A DNA stretch of 54,701 bases from Candidatus Nomurabacteria bacterium (GTDB lineage: Bacteria > Patescibacteriota > Minisyncoccia > Phycocordibacterales > UBA2100): the NCBI GenBank assembly GCA_943359395.1, contig CALRHH010000002.1, positions 46,259-100,959 on the forward strand. The letters run 5' to 3'. Under the pieces are notes generated by a model. The model saw only the letters and a program-made list of their open reading frames with translations. It was not told the origin of the DNA and searched no databases. How positions within the stretch are numbered: position 1 is the first letter of the stretch; every line of letters starts with the position of its first letter. The position numbers and the translations under genes are program-made. Shown in pieces: positions 29,256 through 38,723 of the stretch.

Positions 29256-29740
29256 AGAACCGCGTATTGCACACATCCCCTACAAGAGAGATGCGCGACT
29301 TTGTTTTCTTTCCGCTTTTTTGAAAAGGAACGGTATCCTTTTTTGCTTTGTGTTGTTACAACCATACCTCATTCAGTAGAATGACCTACTAGGTTGCGGT
29401 ATGGTATTCCTGCATCACGCACCGGAGACTTTAACCGGTACGCGATGTTGATTCGCACAAACCCTTTCGAGTTTGCACTTTGTTTTTCTTTCTCGCTCTT
29501 CAATTTTCAACGATCTACGTACAAGTCACGAAAAAAGCCGCTTGAAAGCGGCCTGGTCGCTGAGTTGTTACACTCGGCTACCGATGCCACTTCGTGAAGC
29601 TTCTAAGCGATACCATATACGTCGAGAGAGTATATGCGAGTGGCCCAGGCATGTCAAATTGGGGCCCGCCCTCTCTTCGTGGATAAACTGTGGGTTAGTG
29701 CCGAAAATGCCCCAAACGAGCCCGATGCGTCTTTTGCCCT

Positions 29741-30442
29741 TTATTTCTTGGTTTTTTTGAGGATTTCCGTCGCTCTTGTGAGATCCGCCGGAGCGTTTAT
29801 TTGTATCCAATCGGAGGTAAAAATCGGTTCAAGTTTGATTCCCAGTGTCTTAGCTGCAACGATGACGGTCTGCGGAAGACCGTATTCGAGGCTCCCCTCT
29901 TGTTTTGGTATGAGCGGTTGCGAAAAGAGTCGTGTGTCGAGCGCAAACATGTTGGTACTCGCAAGTCCAGGACCCGTACCTGAGTCTCCCTCGATTATTC
30001 CCACGATATTCGCGTTTTCGTCGAGCTCCACGCTCCCTGCCCGATGCATTTCAGGCATCTGCTGGACGAGAAGTTTCCATGAACCGGATTCTTCAGCGCA
30101 CCGGGTGAGATCTTCCGTAGTAAAAATATCGTCTCCGTTGAGCACGAGAAATCTATCTTTCAAAACATCCTTGGCAGCCCAGAGCGCACCGGCTGTACCA
30201 TTGAGCTCCGTTTGTTCTACATGTATGAAAGTACGTCCGCGATACGTGCCTTTGTAGTGGGATTTGATAACGTCAGAAAGATGCCCGACTATGAGAACAA
30301 CCTCTTGAATGTCGTCGGGGAGTGCATCGAGCTTATGCTCAAGGAGTGTTTTCCCATCCACGAGGAGCATCGGCTTGGGAACCGCGGTCGTCAACTCTTC
30401 CATGCGCGTGCCTCTGCCTGCTGCGAGAATGACTGCTTGCAT
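29741..30442 (-). CDS. Sugar-1-phosphate nucleotidyltransferase (NTP_transferase)
   Basis: MQAVILAAGRGTRMEELTTAVPKPMLLVDGKTLLEHKLDALP...LVLNGDDIF. Confidence 0.93.
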   Translation of the reverse strand: MQAVILAAGRGTRMEELTTAVPKPMLLVDGKTLLEHKLDALPDDIQEVVLIVGHLSDVIKSHYKGTYRGRTFIHVEQTELNGTAGALWAAKDVLKDRFLVLNGDDIFTTEDLTRCAEESGSWKLLVQQMPEMHRAGSVELDENANIVGIIEGDSGTGPGLASTNMFALDTRLFSQPLIPKQEGSLEYGLPQTVIVAAKTLGIKLEPIFTSDWIQINAPADLTRATEILKKTKK

Positions 30443-30461
30443 GGAGAGATTATAGCCTAAT

Positions 30462-30497
30462 GAAGCACCCCCGCGTTTAGCGGGGGTGCTTGAAAAC
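30462..30497. terminator. Rho-independent terminator
   Basis: AAGCACCCCCGCGTTTAGCGGGGGTGCTT. Confidence 0.8.
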
Positions 30498-30510
30498 AGA
30501 ACGAAAACGC

Positions 30511-31203
30511 TTATTGCCGATGATGTGCAATCTCAGAACGAATGCGTTCGATTGTACGTGCTGCAGCCTCTTTTCCACCCAAGCCAAAGGCAAGGCCAAA
30601 GGCAAGTGAGAGAGCGACGACGAACCCTGTGAAGAGTGTTTGGATGAACGAACTCGCGACCTGAAGCTGGTCGAGAGCTGCCATCACAACGAAAATCCAT
30701 ATGGCCCACTTCGCAACAGAACCCGCGAGATTTGCAGCGTGTGCTCCCGCAGCGCGTGCTGAGCCGCTAACCAGCCCTCGTACCACCTCAGCAAGAATTG
30801 CGCCGAGGATGATAATGAGGACCGCAACGATAACTTGTGGCAAGTAAAGCAACACTACTTGCTGCAAGAAGATGGTAACGCTGTTGAGTCCGAGAATGTC
30901 GAGTGAGGCAACGAGGAAGACCAAGACCATAAACCACATGACCAAGGTGCCGAGGAAGCGCCCTATATCGAGTGTAAATCCTGCCTCTTTCGCAGCGTCA
31001 TTGAGGCCAGCGGCCTTTAGCGCATCGTCGACTCGGAGTACCTTGACCACCTCAACCACAATGCGGTAGAGGATGACTCCGACTATCCAGCCGATGACAA
31101 AGACAACGACTGCGGCGAGAATGGCCGGTAAATACTGTGCGACTGTAAACCACATGCCCGCAAACGAGCTCTGTACTACATCCGCCGATTGGGTAACTAT
31201 CAT
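30511..31203 (-). CDS. Mechanosensitive-channel-like conserved TM-helix protein
   Basis: ILAAVVVFVIGWIVGVILYRIV...LPQVIVAVLIIILGAILAEVVRGLV...GFVVALSLAFGLAFGLGGKEAAARTIERIR. Confidence 0.8.
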   Translation of the reverse strand: MIVTQSADVVQSSFAGMWFTVAQYLPAILAAVVVFVIGWIVGVILYRIVVEVVKVLRVDDALKAAGLNDAAKEAGFTLDIGRFLGTLVMWFMVLVFLVASLDILGLNSVTIFLQQVVLLYLPQVIVAVLIIILGAILAEVVRGLVSGSARAAGAHAANLAGSVAKWAIWIFVVMAALDQLQVASSFIQTLFTGFVVALSLAFGLAFGLGGKEAAARTIERIRSEIAHHRQ

Positions 31204-31354
31204 AAATAATGAAGAATTATGGATAATGTTTATAAAGGATGTTCGACCCCCTGTACAGTTGTAATCATAGCATCCGAGCCTTTTTGTGGAGGCACCCCTT
31301 AAAGTCTTTGTGGATATAGAAAAAGCCTTATTCTGGGGCCTTTTTGGCTATTCC

Positions 31355-31978
31355 CTACAGAAGTCGTGTCTTATCGAGCAACACGAGGTGCGGAAAATCT
31401 AGTGTATCCCGTATAAGACGGTCTTGGATAGTCATGCGGTAGCGGAATTCTGGCCCCGAGAATGCCGCATAGCGTATTTCGCGCCCAAGTTGCCGCTCGA
31501 GCGCGCGTACCGCCGTCTCCAATCGAGCTTCGTTGAGGCCATCGGCGGCAACGATAAGGTCGGCGGGACGTGAAGAATCTCCCACAAAGGAACCCGAGAG
31601 TATGACAATCACAAGCCGCCCAGAGCCCTTGAGGCCGACGAGTACACTCTTGTAGTGTACGGGAGAGACCTCATGTACAAATTTCGAAAGCGCCCCGGAG
31701 TATTTGAAAGTTGGATTGACCATCCACGCCTCCTCCTTCTGTTTTCCCCCGACGGATCGCTCTGTGCCATTGGCGAGCGTAATGGTGAATTTGCCCATCT
31801 TGAGCACCCCCCACTTCTCAAGTACTTTAATTTCTTTGAGAGCCGCGCGCGTAGATATGCCTGCCCGCTTTGCTGCAAGTTGAGCCGTGAAGACTCTGGA
31901 TTGGTCGAGGAAGAAGACACGAAGTATCTTGGCACGAGAGGCACTGCTCATGAGTTTGCCCAAGAAATCATCAGCCAT
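31355..31978 (-). CDS. wHTH transcriptional regulator with C-terminal nucleotidyltransferase-like domain
   Basis: SASRAKILRVFFLDQSRVFTAQLAAKRAGISTRAALKEIKVLEKWGVL...LVIVILSGSFVGDSSRPADLIVAADG. Confidence 0.75.
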   Translation of the reverse strand: MADDFLGKLMSSASRAKILRVFFLDQSRVFTAQLAAKRAGISTRAALKEIKVLEKWGVLKMGKFTITLANGTERSVGGKQKEEAWMVNPTFKYSGALSKFVHEVSPVHYKSVLVGLKGSGRLVIVILSGSFVGDSSRPADLIVAADGLNEARLETAVRALERQLGREIRYAAFSGPEFRYRMTIQDRLIRDTLDFPHLVLLDKTRLL

Positions 31979-32145
31979 AGGAGTTCCATTATCCCTGTAG
32001 GGCGTCTGCCGTCAACCATACGAAAACAGCACCCTTTCGGGTGCTGTTTTTGGGAGAACTTTTCCTCCCGGTCGCATGTTGCTGCATGCGACACCTCTTG
32101 TGAAGCCGCTTTTATATGGCATTACTCGAGAGATTAGAGGTTGGA

Positions 32146-32508
32146 TTATTTCAAGGTTACCTTACCACCGGCTTCCTCAATTCTCTTCTTCCATGCTTCT
32201 GCGTCCTCCTTCTTCACATCAGCCTTCATGAGAACCGGCGCGCCTTCAACCATGGTCTTCGCTTCCGAGAGACCGAGGCCCAAGACTTCCTTGACTATCT
32301 TGATGACTGCGATTTTCTGTTCACCCATCGAGGTAAGCTCGACGTTGAATTCAGATTTCTCATCAGCTGCTGCACCACCAGCTGCAGGACCAGCTACCGC
32401 GACCGCTGCTGCTGAAACACCCCATTTCTCTTCGATTGCCTTGACGAGCGTGTTGAGCTCCAACACGGTCATCTTCTCTACTGCTTCAATGATTTGTTCC
32501 TGTGTCAT
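32146..32508 (-). CDS. rplL: 50S ribosomal protein L7/L12
   Basis: [71 protein letters not shown]. Confidence 0.97.
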   Translation of the reverse strand: MTQEQIIEAVEKMTVLELNTLVKAIEEKWGVSAAAVAVAGPAAGGAAADEKSEFNVELTSMGEQKIAVIKIVKEVLGLGLSEAKTMVEGAPVLMKADVKKEDAEAWKKRIEEAGGKVTLK

Positions 32509-32525
32509 ATGTTTTCGTTATGTTA

Positions 32526-33020
32526 TTAATTTTTGTTTTCTGCAACCTTACTCAGTACGACAGCGAAACGCTGACGTGGCGAGTTGATAAGCTGCGCAAA
32601 CATCGCACGCAATGTCGCCACCCCAGGAATTGTTGCAATCTCTTGCATGTGCGCCGCGTCGATAAGCTTCCCCTCGAAGATACCTCCGAGAATAGTGAGC
32701 TTGTCAGTGAGCTTCTTGCCGAATTCGTGCACGAGACGCGCCGCAATGGTGGAGTCTTCTCCGCCACCATGAGCGACAGCTACCTCCCCTTCCAGTGGTA
32801 GTGATTCGTGTGCGTGTCCGAGCTTCTCAAGAGCGCGACGCATGAGCGTCTTCTTCGCGACGAAATACGAAACACCATCGGCACGAAGTGCTCGGCGCAT
32901 TGCCGATTCCTCCGCTACGGTGACTTTCGAAAAGTGCACGAATACAGACGATGCTCCTTTCTTAAACGCATCCTCGAGCTTGTCGATGATGACGCCCTTC
33001 TCTGCTTTTGTTTTTGCCAT
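32526..33020 (-). CDS. rplJ: 50S ribosomal protein L10
   Basis: MAKTKAEKGVIIDKLEDAFKKGASSVFVHFSKVTVAEESAMRRALRADGVSYFVAKKTLMRRAL; upstream of rplL. Confidence 0.93.
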   Translation of the reverse strand: MAKTKAEKGVIIDKLEDAFKKGASSVFVHFSKVTVAEESAMRRALRADGVSYFVAKKTLMRRALEKLGHAHESLPLEGEVAVAHGGGEDSTIAARLVHEFGKKLTDKLTILGGIFEGKLIDAAHMQEIATIPGVATLRAMFAQLINSPRQRFAVVLSKVAENKN

Positions 33021-33061
33021 CTTAGATTTTGTTACGAGCAAAGCGAGTTACTAAATTTTAG

Positions 33062-33097
33062 ACCCCGTGAGATGGCAAAGCCTATCTCTCTGGGGTA
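33062..33097 (-). repeat. ACCCC/GAGAT inverted-repeat element, copy 2 (rplJ leader)
   Basis: ACCCCGTGAGATGGCaaaGCCTATCTCTCTGGGGTA. Confidence 0.7.
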
Positions 33098-33353
33098 GTT
33101 CGACCAAACAAGGTTGAGGAGTCGAGCCCAATTAGAGACGCTATGCGCTCTAACGGGCCATGCCTCGGCAGGCGCCACTTATCAATTAGTTGGCTTGAAA
33201 CCCTTTCGGGTACCCGCTTTCTCTGGCCTTGTGCGCTGCATAGTACAGGATTAGAGCCATGCGTCAAATTGACTTATTTGTCAAATATGCTATGGTTTCC
33301 GTGGGACGGCGTCAGCGTAATCCATCCACGATCAAGCAATGGAGCGTTGACTA

Positions 33354-33575
33354 ATGGCGATCACTAAAGTACTCCGATTCCGGACCCGCGAGGAGAAGGA
33401 TGAGGAGGAGGACTTCGCACTAGAAGTCGAATTTCAGCCCGGATTGGGAAAGGTCGTCGCAGACCAACTGCGGCAGATCTGTCAGGGAACGGCAAAGTTG
33501 GCCGACTTTCCCGACTTCCCCGCCGAGCGGATAATCGAACTCGCTAAAAAGCGAAAAACTGCGATTTCTCTCTAA
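33354..33575 (+). CDS. Uncharacterised small acidic protein (73 aa)
   Basis: Divergent from rplJ; promoter TTGACT-N17-TATGGT; MAITKVLRFRTREEKDEEEDFALEVEFQPGLGKVVADQLRQICQGTAKLADFPDFPAERIIELAKKRKTAISL. Confidence 0.65.
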   Translation: MAITKVLRFRTREEKDEEEDFALEVEFQPGLGKVVADQLRQICQGTAKLADFPDFPAERIIELAKKRKTAISL

Positions 33576-33666
33576 CCAGTGACGCGTCAAACAGTTCACC
33601 ATGCGTCGCGCCGGGAACCCTCACGGGAACCCGGCGCAAGTTCTATTCACATTGGAGGGAAGCAAA

Positions 33667-33954
33667 ATGGGCGCATGTCTCAGACGCTTCGAGCGACGAA
33701 AAACGTTCGAGGCAACTGGCGACGATGTCGTGCGAACAATAATGCTGGTGAACGATAAGCATAAGGACAACGTCGTCCGGAAATTGTTCACGCACGTTAT
33801 CACGCTGGCAGATACCGACAACTTCGTTAAGCTGCAGACCACAGTTTCCTGCGTCAGCTCCGACAACAAGAAGAAGCTGCATCAGCTGCTTCTAGAAGCA
33901 AAGCTCATGTTCTGGAATCCAAAGGAACGTCGCGAATTCCGTTTCTGGGAATGA
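33667..33954 (+). CDS. Uncharacterised small protein (95 aa)
   Basis: SD GGAGGG before ATG; MGACLRRFERRKTFEATGDDVVRTIMLVNDKHKDNVVRKLFTHVITLADTDNFVKLQTTVSCVSSDNKKKLHQLLLEAKLMFWNPKERREFRFWE; followed by ACGTCGG...CCGACGTTTTT terminator. Confidence 0.7.
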   Translation: MGACLRRFERRKTFEATGDDVVRTIMLVNDKHKDNVVRKLFTHVITLADTDNFVKLQTTVSCVSSDNKKKLHQLLLEAKLMFWNPKERREFRFWE

Positions 33955-34003
33955 CCGGAGGCGGCTCGCCACAAAAAACGTCGGTCCCGAAGGTCCGACG
34001 TTT

Positions 34004-34171
34004 TTATTTTATCTGCTTGAGCATCGCTGCTGCAGCAGCAGCCTGCTGCTTTTCTGCGCTCTGACCTATTGCATATTTTTGTACCGCAAACGTAACCCCA
34101 AAACTTATAGAAATAAGTAGCGTGAAGCCAAAAAGGAAGCGCGTGAACGAGCCGAGAGGAGTAGGCTGCAT
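34004..34171 (-). CDS. Small single-TM protein
   Basis: MQPTPLGSFTRFLFGFTLLISISFGVTFAVQKYAIGQSAEKQQAAAAAAMLKQIK. Confidence 0.65.
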   Translation of the reverse strand: MQPTPLGSFTRFLFGFTLLISISFGVTFAVQKYAIGQSAEKQQAAAAAAMLKQIK

Positions 34172-34180
34172 GCGATTATT

Positions 34181-34251
34181 GTATACCCCATGAGATAACC
34201 CGTACACATGTTTAACTGGACCAGTGGACTCATCTATCTCACGGGGTATAC
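34181..34251. repeat. ACCCC/GAGAT inverted-repeat element, copy 3, between divergent genes
   Basis: GTATACCCCATGAGATA ... TATCTCACGGGGTATAC (17-nt arms). Confidence 0.85.
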
Positions 34252-34278
34252 GAATCTTGCCTTATACTGTAGGTATCC

Positions 34279-35058
34279 ATGCGCAAAGTGTTCCTAATTA
34301 TCGCCCTTATATGTACGCTCCCCTCCTTTGCGGGCGCGCAATCAGGCTTCCCGGACAGGCCTCTCTGGCTATCCAATTCCAAGCCTCTAGCGGGCCAAGA
34401 GATCTCTCTGTCTACCGTTCTCTACAACGGCACCAATGCCGTGACCACCGGTACGCTGACCTTTTTTGTCGACGATACGTCCCTCGTCCCTCAGGACATA
34501 TCACTTCCAGCACAGTCGAGCAGCGTGGCATCCGCGAAATGGACAGCGACCGCAGGTACGCATTCCCTCAGTGCAAAGTTTGCAATAGCGGGTGGAAATG
34601 CGTCGACCACCCGGCAGCAAACCACAACCATCCAAATCACCGTCGTCGAACCTCCTCCCCCATCGGCACTGCAGCAAAACGTAGAAAAGGCAGCGACCAT
34701 AGCGGGGCAGCTCGCATCGACGTCCGCACCGTTCATACAGGAAGTTGCGCAGGCAGTGTTTACTCAAACCGAAGCGCTCAGAAATGCGGGCATCGAGTAC
34801 CTAGAGACAAAGGTAGCAGCGGGACAAACAGGCAGTGTTGGTGCCGAAACTAACATAAAAGGATTTGTGCTGGGAACATCGACAAAAGCAGCGAGCTCCT
34901 CTTCTTCACTTTTCCACATCATCGGTCAAACAGCCCTCTCGGCCGCTCTCTTCACGTTGCGCTCATTTTATCTCTTCTACCCTATCCTTGGCCTTGCATT
35001 CCTCTTCACCTTATATTGGGCAGCAAGAAAAGTCCGTCGCCCCCGCTCCTACAATTGA
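34279..35058 (+). CDS. Secreted/anchored protein with Ig-like domain and C-terminal TM
   Basis: MRKVFLIIALICTLPSFAGAQ signal; GQEISLSTVLYNGTNAVTTGTLTFFVDDTSL; C-terminal YLFYPILGLAFLFTLYWAARKVRRPR. Confidence 0.8.
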   Translation: MRKVFLIIALICTLPSFAGAQSGFPDRPLWLSNSKPLAGQEISLSTVLYNGTNAVTTGTLTFFVDDTSLVPQDISLPAQSSSVASAKWTATAGTHSLSAKFAIAGGNASTTRQQTTTIQITVVEPPPPSALQQNVEKAATIAGQLASTSAPFIQEVAQAVFTQTEALRNAGIEYLETKVAAGQTGSVGAETNIKGFVLGTSTKAASSSSSLFHIIGQTALSAALFTLRSFYLFYPILGLAFLFTLYWAARKVRRPRSYN

Positions 35059-35090
35059 AGTCCTTTGTTTCAATCTTCCAACTTTAGACA

Positions 35091-35130
35091 CATACATAAT
35101 AAGCGTGCGGTCGCAGCTTTATTATGTATG
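35091..35130. repeat. AT-rich palindromic hairpin, copy 1
   Basis: CATACATAATAAGCGTGCGGTCGCAGCTTTATTATGTATG. Confidence 0.8.
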
Positions 35131-35136
35131 TCTGTT

Positions 35137-38076
35137 TTACGGACCATAGACCCATGGGATGACGAAATAATTACTATGTGGCGGAAGATTCGCGCCAGTG
35201 GTGAAGTAATTCCTGAATAGCGTGTTGTCGTCGGTCGGATAGTTCGTGTATGCGGCACCAGTACGTGCTTGATATATCGCGATGAAGAAGTGCTCCCCTG
35301 CAACCGGATTTGATATCGGGTCCGACTGATTTTCGGTTATGTAGGCTTTTCCGAAGTAATGCCCCCTAACAAGGGTGGAGCTCGCAACATCTCCGCGATA
35401 CAAATCGCCATACCTATTCGCACTGGTGCTAATGGCACGCATGAGATAGGTACAACTGGAAGATGGCGGGGTGTAATGGGCATCGCTTGTGATTGAGGTT
35501 GTATCAGGAGAACAAAACCACCCCGCCCTTGGATTTCCTTTTGAATTTACCGCACCTGGCGTTCCGTAAATAACACTCGAGGTACGATCAAAAGCGCCTA
35601 AGGTGTATCCATCAGCCGTTTGCCAGCTCGCTGTCAGAGAACCATCGGGCGAGCTGTCCTTTCGTTCCATTGAGAACTGCGCTGTACTTGTGCCCGATTG
35701 CACTGAGTATCCAGCAGAACCTGCATTTGCTCCCCCACACCATCCAGCACATGTCGCTACAGAAGGTGTGACGTCGATTGTAGTTGTCGCAATACCATTT
35801 CCCCATTTCAACAGAAGTTGTTCCCCTCCGTCCGCGAGTTGCGCGAAGTTTGCAGTGAGCGCGTTTGGCGAGACCGCGGTTGTCGCCTCGGCGTTGCGCT
35901 CTACCAGAAAGTAATCATGAGCCGATGTATCACCCATCGGGCTAATCGTGCCAGAGAGCTGGATGATGCGGCTTTCATCAGGCGTCGTTATTATGAAATG
36001 TGAGAGGTCGAGTGTTGAGTTCGTTATATTTCTTAACTCAATCCATTCGTCTTCTGCGGATGCATTTGTACCCGCCCATCCTATCTCACTGATGAGAAGC
36101 GGTTGCGTTGTGACGAACACTGCTTTCTCTGTAGACGTAGCGGCCATTCCATTTAATTTGTAAGCGACGACGGCAAAAGTGGTCGTCGCAGACCCACTAA
36201 CACTACTCGTCGCCGTGCTCGCGGTCGTTGTTGCCAGGGTTGCGTTATCTTTTGTAACTTTGTAGTACGTAGCTCCAGAAACTTCGCTCCACGCTACGGT
36301 TACTGTAGTAGTTGCAATGACACAGTGCGCGGTAACGAACGAAGCTGAACACTCGCTGATGGAAATCACGGGCGCACTCGGCGATGCTGTATCGATGACA
36401 ACAGCGCGAGTCGATGTTGCCGTCGCGTCTGTAGGTGTCGCGGCCGAAAAGGAAACCGTCGTTGTACCTGAAGAAAGTGTAAAGTTGAACGACCAATTCC
36501 CACTTCCGTCCGTCGTCGTAGTCGCTTGCGTTGAATCAAACGATGCCGTAACTACAGAAGGAGCCGATGTCGTACCGGTGAAAGCAATGCTCGTTGTTCC
36601 AAAAATATCATTTTCGAGTGGCGTGAGTATCGTAAGAGCGAGCGAGGGTGTCGGGGCTATCTCTACGGTAGCTGGCGTTGGACTCCCTCCACTCACGTCG
36701 CCTGAGTTGTTAGCTGGAGACGTGGGAACGCTTGTTTGCGGCTCAGCGGGAATGGGGACAGAGGACGTTTGATCTTGCCGAGGAAGCTCTTGTGTTGGTT
36801 CCTCCATGGGAGAAATTGAGGCGCCAAGTACTTGGGGATTATTTCTTGGCTGAGCTTGGCTAGGATTATTAACCGCAGCGGCAGTGCGCGGATTTTGCGT
36901 GACGCTCTCCCGCGATGGCTGATTATTCGGAATGGCAAGAGCAGCAGCCCCAGCCTGCCCCGCATTATCATTTAGCAAGTCTTCGACATCACCTTGATTC
37001 AAGCTTGAACCATAAAGCCCTTTGACGATACCGAAGCCTTTGCGTGCTGTTTCCTTTGCGTGCAACTCCGCTGCGCTTACGTTGCGAGACTTTAGTATCC
37101 CCGTCCGCTTTTCCTTTTCTACCTCTCGGAAAAATAGGTCGATTACACCGACCCCCGCCTCAATCGCCTTTTTCGAAAGCACGCGCCAATAGTCTGTCAC
37201 AACAGTATTTTTGTCATCATCTATATACACCTCAGTAATATTTACTTTCCCCGTAAAACTCACCCAACCCTTTGCGCGCGCTATCTTCGTGCCAAAAGCG
37301 TTGTAAAGAAATTCTCCATCAAATTTTACTTGATTCTTATCCGGGAAAGTATACTGCTCAAACAGAGTATCTTTGCTAACAAAATTGTTGTTTGTAAATC
37401 CGGCGACCGCATCAAGCGCATGTGCAATGCCAGGGAAAGACGGGGTCACAAGACCCGAAGGAACAATGATTGGTCCGTCCGCATACTGGCCGGAAAACAA
37501 CTCATAAGTATCCGCGTCACCGATTCCAGCCTGACTAGGGTGAGCATCATTACGTACGTGAGCAGGCACTGTTGCATCCTGTACGAGGTGCAATATATGT
37601 CCCAACGTCTCTGTAGCAAGCGATTTATCGCCCCACGTATACTCGTAGACAGCTCGGTCCCATGAAAAATCTGTGGGCGAGGAAAAGAAGGCGTCGCTGT
37701 AACCAATGTGTTTTCCTGCACAAAGCCATGCGTTGAGGCAGTTGTAATTTCCTTGACCCTCCGTATCCTGCGCCCAAATCTTCGAGGAGATATATTCGGA
37801 GCCTGCCAATGTAAGGCCCCGATTATTAACTGGATCAAAAAAATGGCGCATAAAGCGCCAGTTATCATCCTCATCCCAGCTTCCCTGCATCATCCGAGCC
37901 TGTTCGGTATTACTGAATATGTCGCCACGCGTTTGCTCGTATGCTTTTGCCGTTGCTTCGGTCAGACCCTTATGGGTATCGCGCGCATAAGCGAACGCAA
38001 AATGCGGCAACGAGGATACACATATAAGAGAGAGCCCTATTGTAAGCTGAGCTACGGAAGTTCGAGAATTTTCCAT
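35137..38076 (-). CDS. Large secreted protein: zinc-dependent phospholipase C / S1-P1-nuclease-like N-terminus, Ig-like repeats, lamin-tail domain
   Basis: Signal peptide; LATETLGHILHLVQDATVPAHVRNDAHPS; LTILTPLENDIFGTTSIAFTGTTSAPSVVTASFD; LLISEIGWAGTNASAEDEWIELRNITNSTLDLSHFIITTPDES. Confidence 0.8.
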   Translation of the reverse strand: MENSRTSVAQLTIGLSLICVSSLPHFAFAYARDTHKGLTEATAKAYEQTRGDIFSNTEQARMMQGSWDEDDNWRFMRHFFDPVNNRGLTLAGSEYISSKIWAQDTEGQGNYNCLNAWLCAGKHIGYSDAFFSSPTDFSWDRAVYEYTWGDKSLATETLGHILHLVQDATVPAHVRNDAHPSQAGIGDADTYELFSGQYADGPIIVPSGLVTPSFPGIAHALDAVAGFTNNNFVSKDTLFEQYTFPDKNQVKFDGEFLYNAFGTKIARAKGWVSFTGKVNITEVYIDDDKNTVVTDYWRVLSKKAIEAGVGVIDLFFREVEKEKRTGILKSRNVSAAELHAKETARKGFGIVKGLYGSSLNQGDVEDLLNDNAGQAGAAALAIPNNQPSRESVTQNPRTAAAVNNPSQAQPRNNPQVLGASISPMEEPTQELPRQDQTSSVPIPAEPQTSVPTSPANNSGDVSGGSPTPATVEIAPTPSLALTILTPLENDIFGTTSIAFTGTTSAPSVVTASFDSTQATTTTDGSGNWSFNFTLSSGTTTVSFSAATPTDATATSTRAVVIDTASPSAPVISISECSASFVTAHCVIATTTVTVAWSEVSGATYYKVTKDNATLATTTASTATSSVSGSATTTFAVVAYKLNGMAATSTEKAVFVTTQPLLISEIGWAGTNASAEDEWIELRNITNSTLDLSHFIITTPDESRIIQLSGTISPMGDTSAHDYFLVERNAEATTAVSPNALTANFAQLADGGEQLLLKWGNGIATTTIDVTPSVATCAGWCGGANAGSAGYSVQSGTSTAQFSMERKDSSPDGSLTASWQTADGYTLGAFDRTSSVIYGTPGAVNSKGNPRAGWFCSPDTTSITSDAHYTPPSSSCTYLMRAISTSANRYGDLYRGDVASSTLVRGHYFGKAYITENQSDPISNPVAGEHFFIAIYQARTGAAYTNYPTDDNTLFRNYFTTGANLPPHSNYFVIPWVYGP

Positions 38077-38570
38077 TTGCTTGTGAATTCGTTCTTGATT
38101 AAGCGAATTCCAAACGGAACAGATCGGCCAGATTCAAATAATTCAATCTCGTAAATACCAGAAGCGCCAACTCCTCCCGGGGGGACAACTCGCCCCTTAC
38201 GATATGCATTGATAAATCCTTCTGCTCCCCCACTCCTTACAGCACCCTGAATATCTTCAGACCCCTTAGTCCGATTCTCAATAACAAAATACTTACTTGC
38301 CAACTCATAATCCTTTTTCTCTAGTGCCTCAATGAAAAGTCGTAGGGTTTCTTCGGGTGTCGCACCACCATAATTGTCCGCACGATACTGCGCTTCAAGC
38401 GCCTTTGAATCCGCCTCCATTTTCAACCAGCCGAGGTAAGCAGACCTATTTTCAGAACGAGAATTAGCCCCCGCAAGCCACCAGGATGCATATCCCCATA
38501 TGTACCACGCGATGGGAATCAGAATAACGACACCCAACCAGAACCACCACTTCTTGTAGATTTTCTGCAT
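38052..38570 (-). CDS. Uncharacterised membrane-anchored protein
   Basis: MQKIYKKWWFWLGVVILIPIAWYIWGYASWW...GATPEETLRLFIEALEKKDYELASKYFVIEN. Confidence 0.75.
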   Translation of the reverse strand: MQKIYKKWWFWLGVVILIPIAWYIWGYASWWLAGANSRSENRSAYLGWLKMEADSKALEAQYRADNYGGATPEETLRLFIEALEKKDYELASKYFVIENRTKGSEDIQGAVRSGGAEGFINAYRKGRVVPPGGVGASGIYEIELFESGRSVPFGIRLIKNEFTSKWKILELP

Positions 38571-38650
38571 ATTCAAAAAATTATCCCACACCACTGATTT
38601 GTTTCTCAACTTATCCCCAATAATTCCCCTTCCTTAGAATATTCTCTCGA

Positions 38651-38686
38651 TACGTAATAAGCCTGCGACTGCGCGCTTATTATGTA
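38651..38686. repeat. AT-rich palindromic hairpin, copy 2
   Basis: TACGTAATAAGCCTGCGACTGCGCGCTTATTATGTA. Confidence 0.8.
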
Positions 38687-38723
38687 AGTAACTTGAAAAG
38701 CCTCGTGTCGGTGTGCTATTTCA

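Noticed and set aside
36700-36980. Low-complexity Pro/Ser/Thr/Gln linker in the 979-aa protein as a repeat element
   Set aside because: Ordinary inter-domain linker composition, no DNA-level repeat structure.
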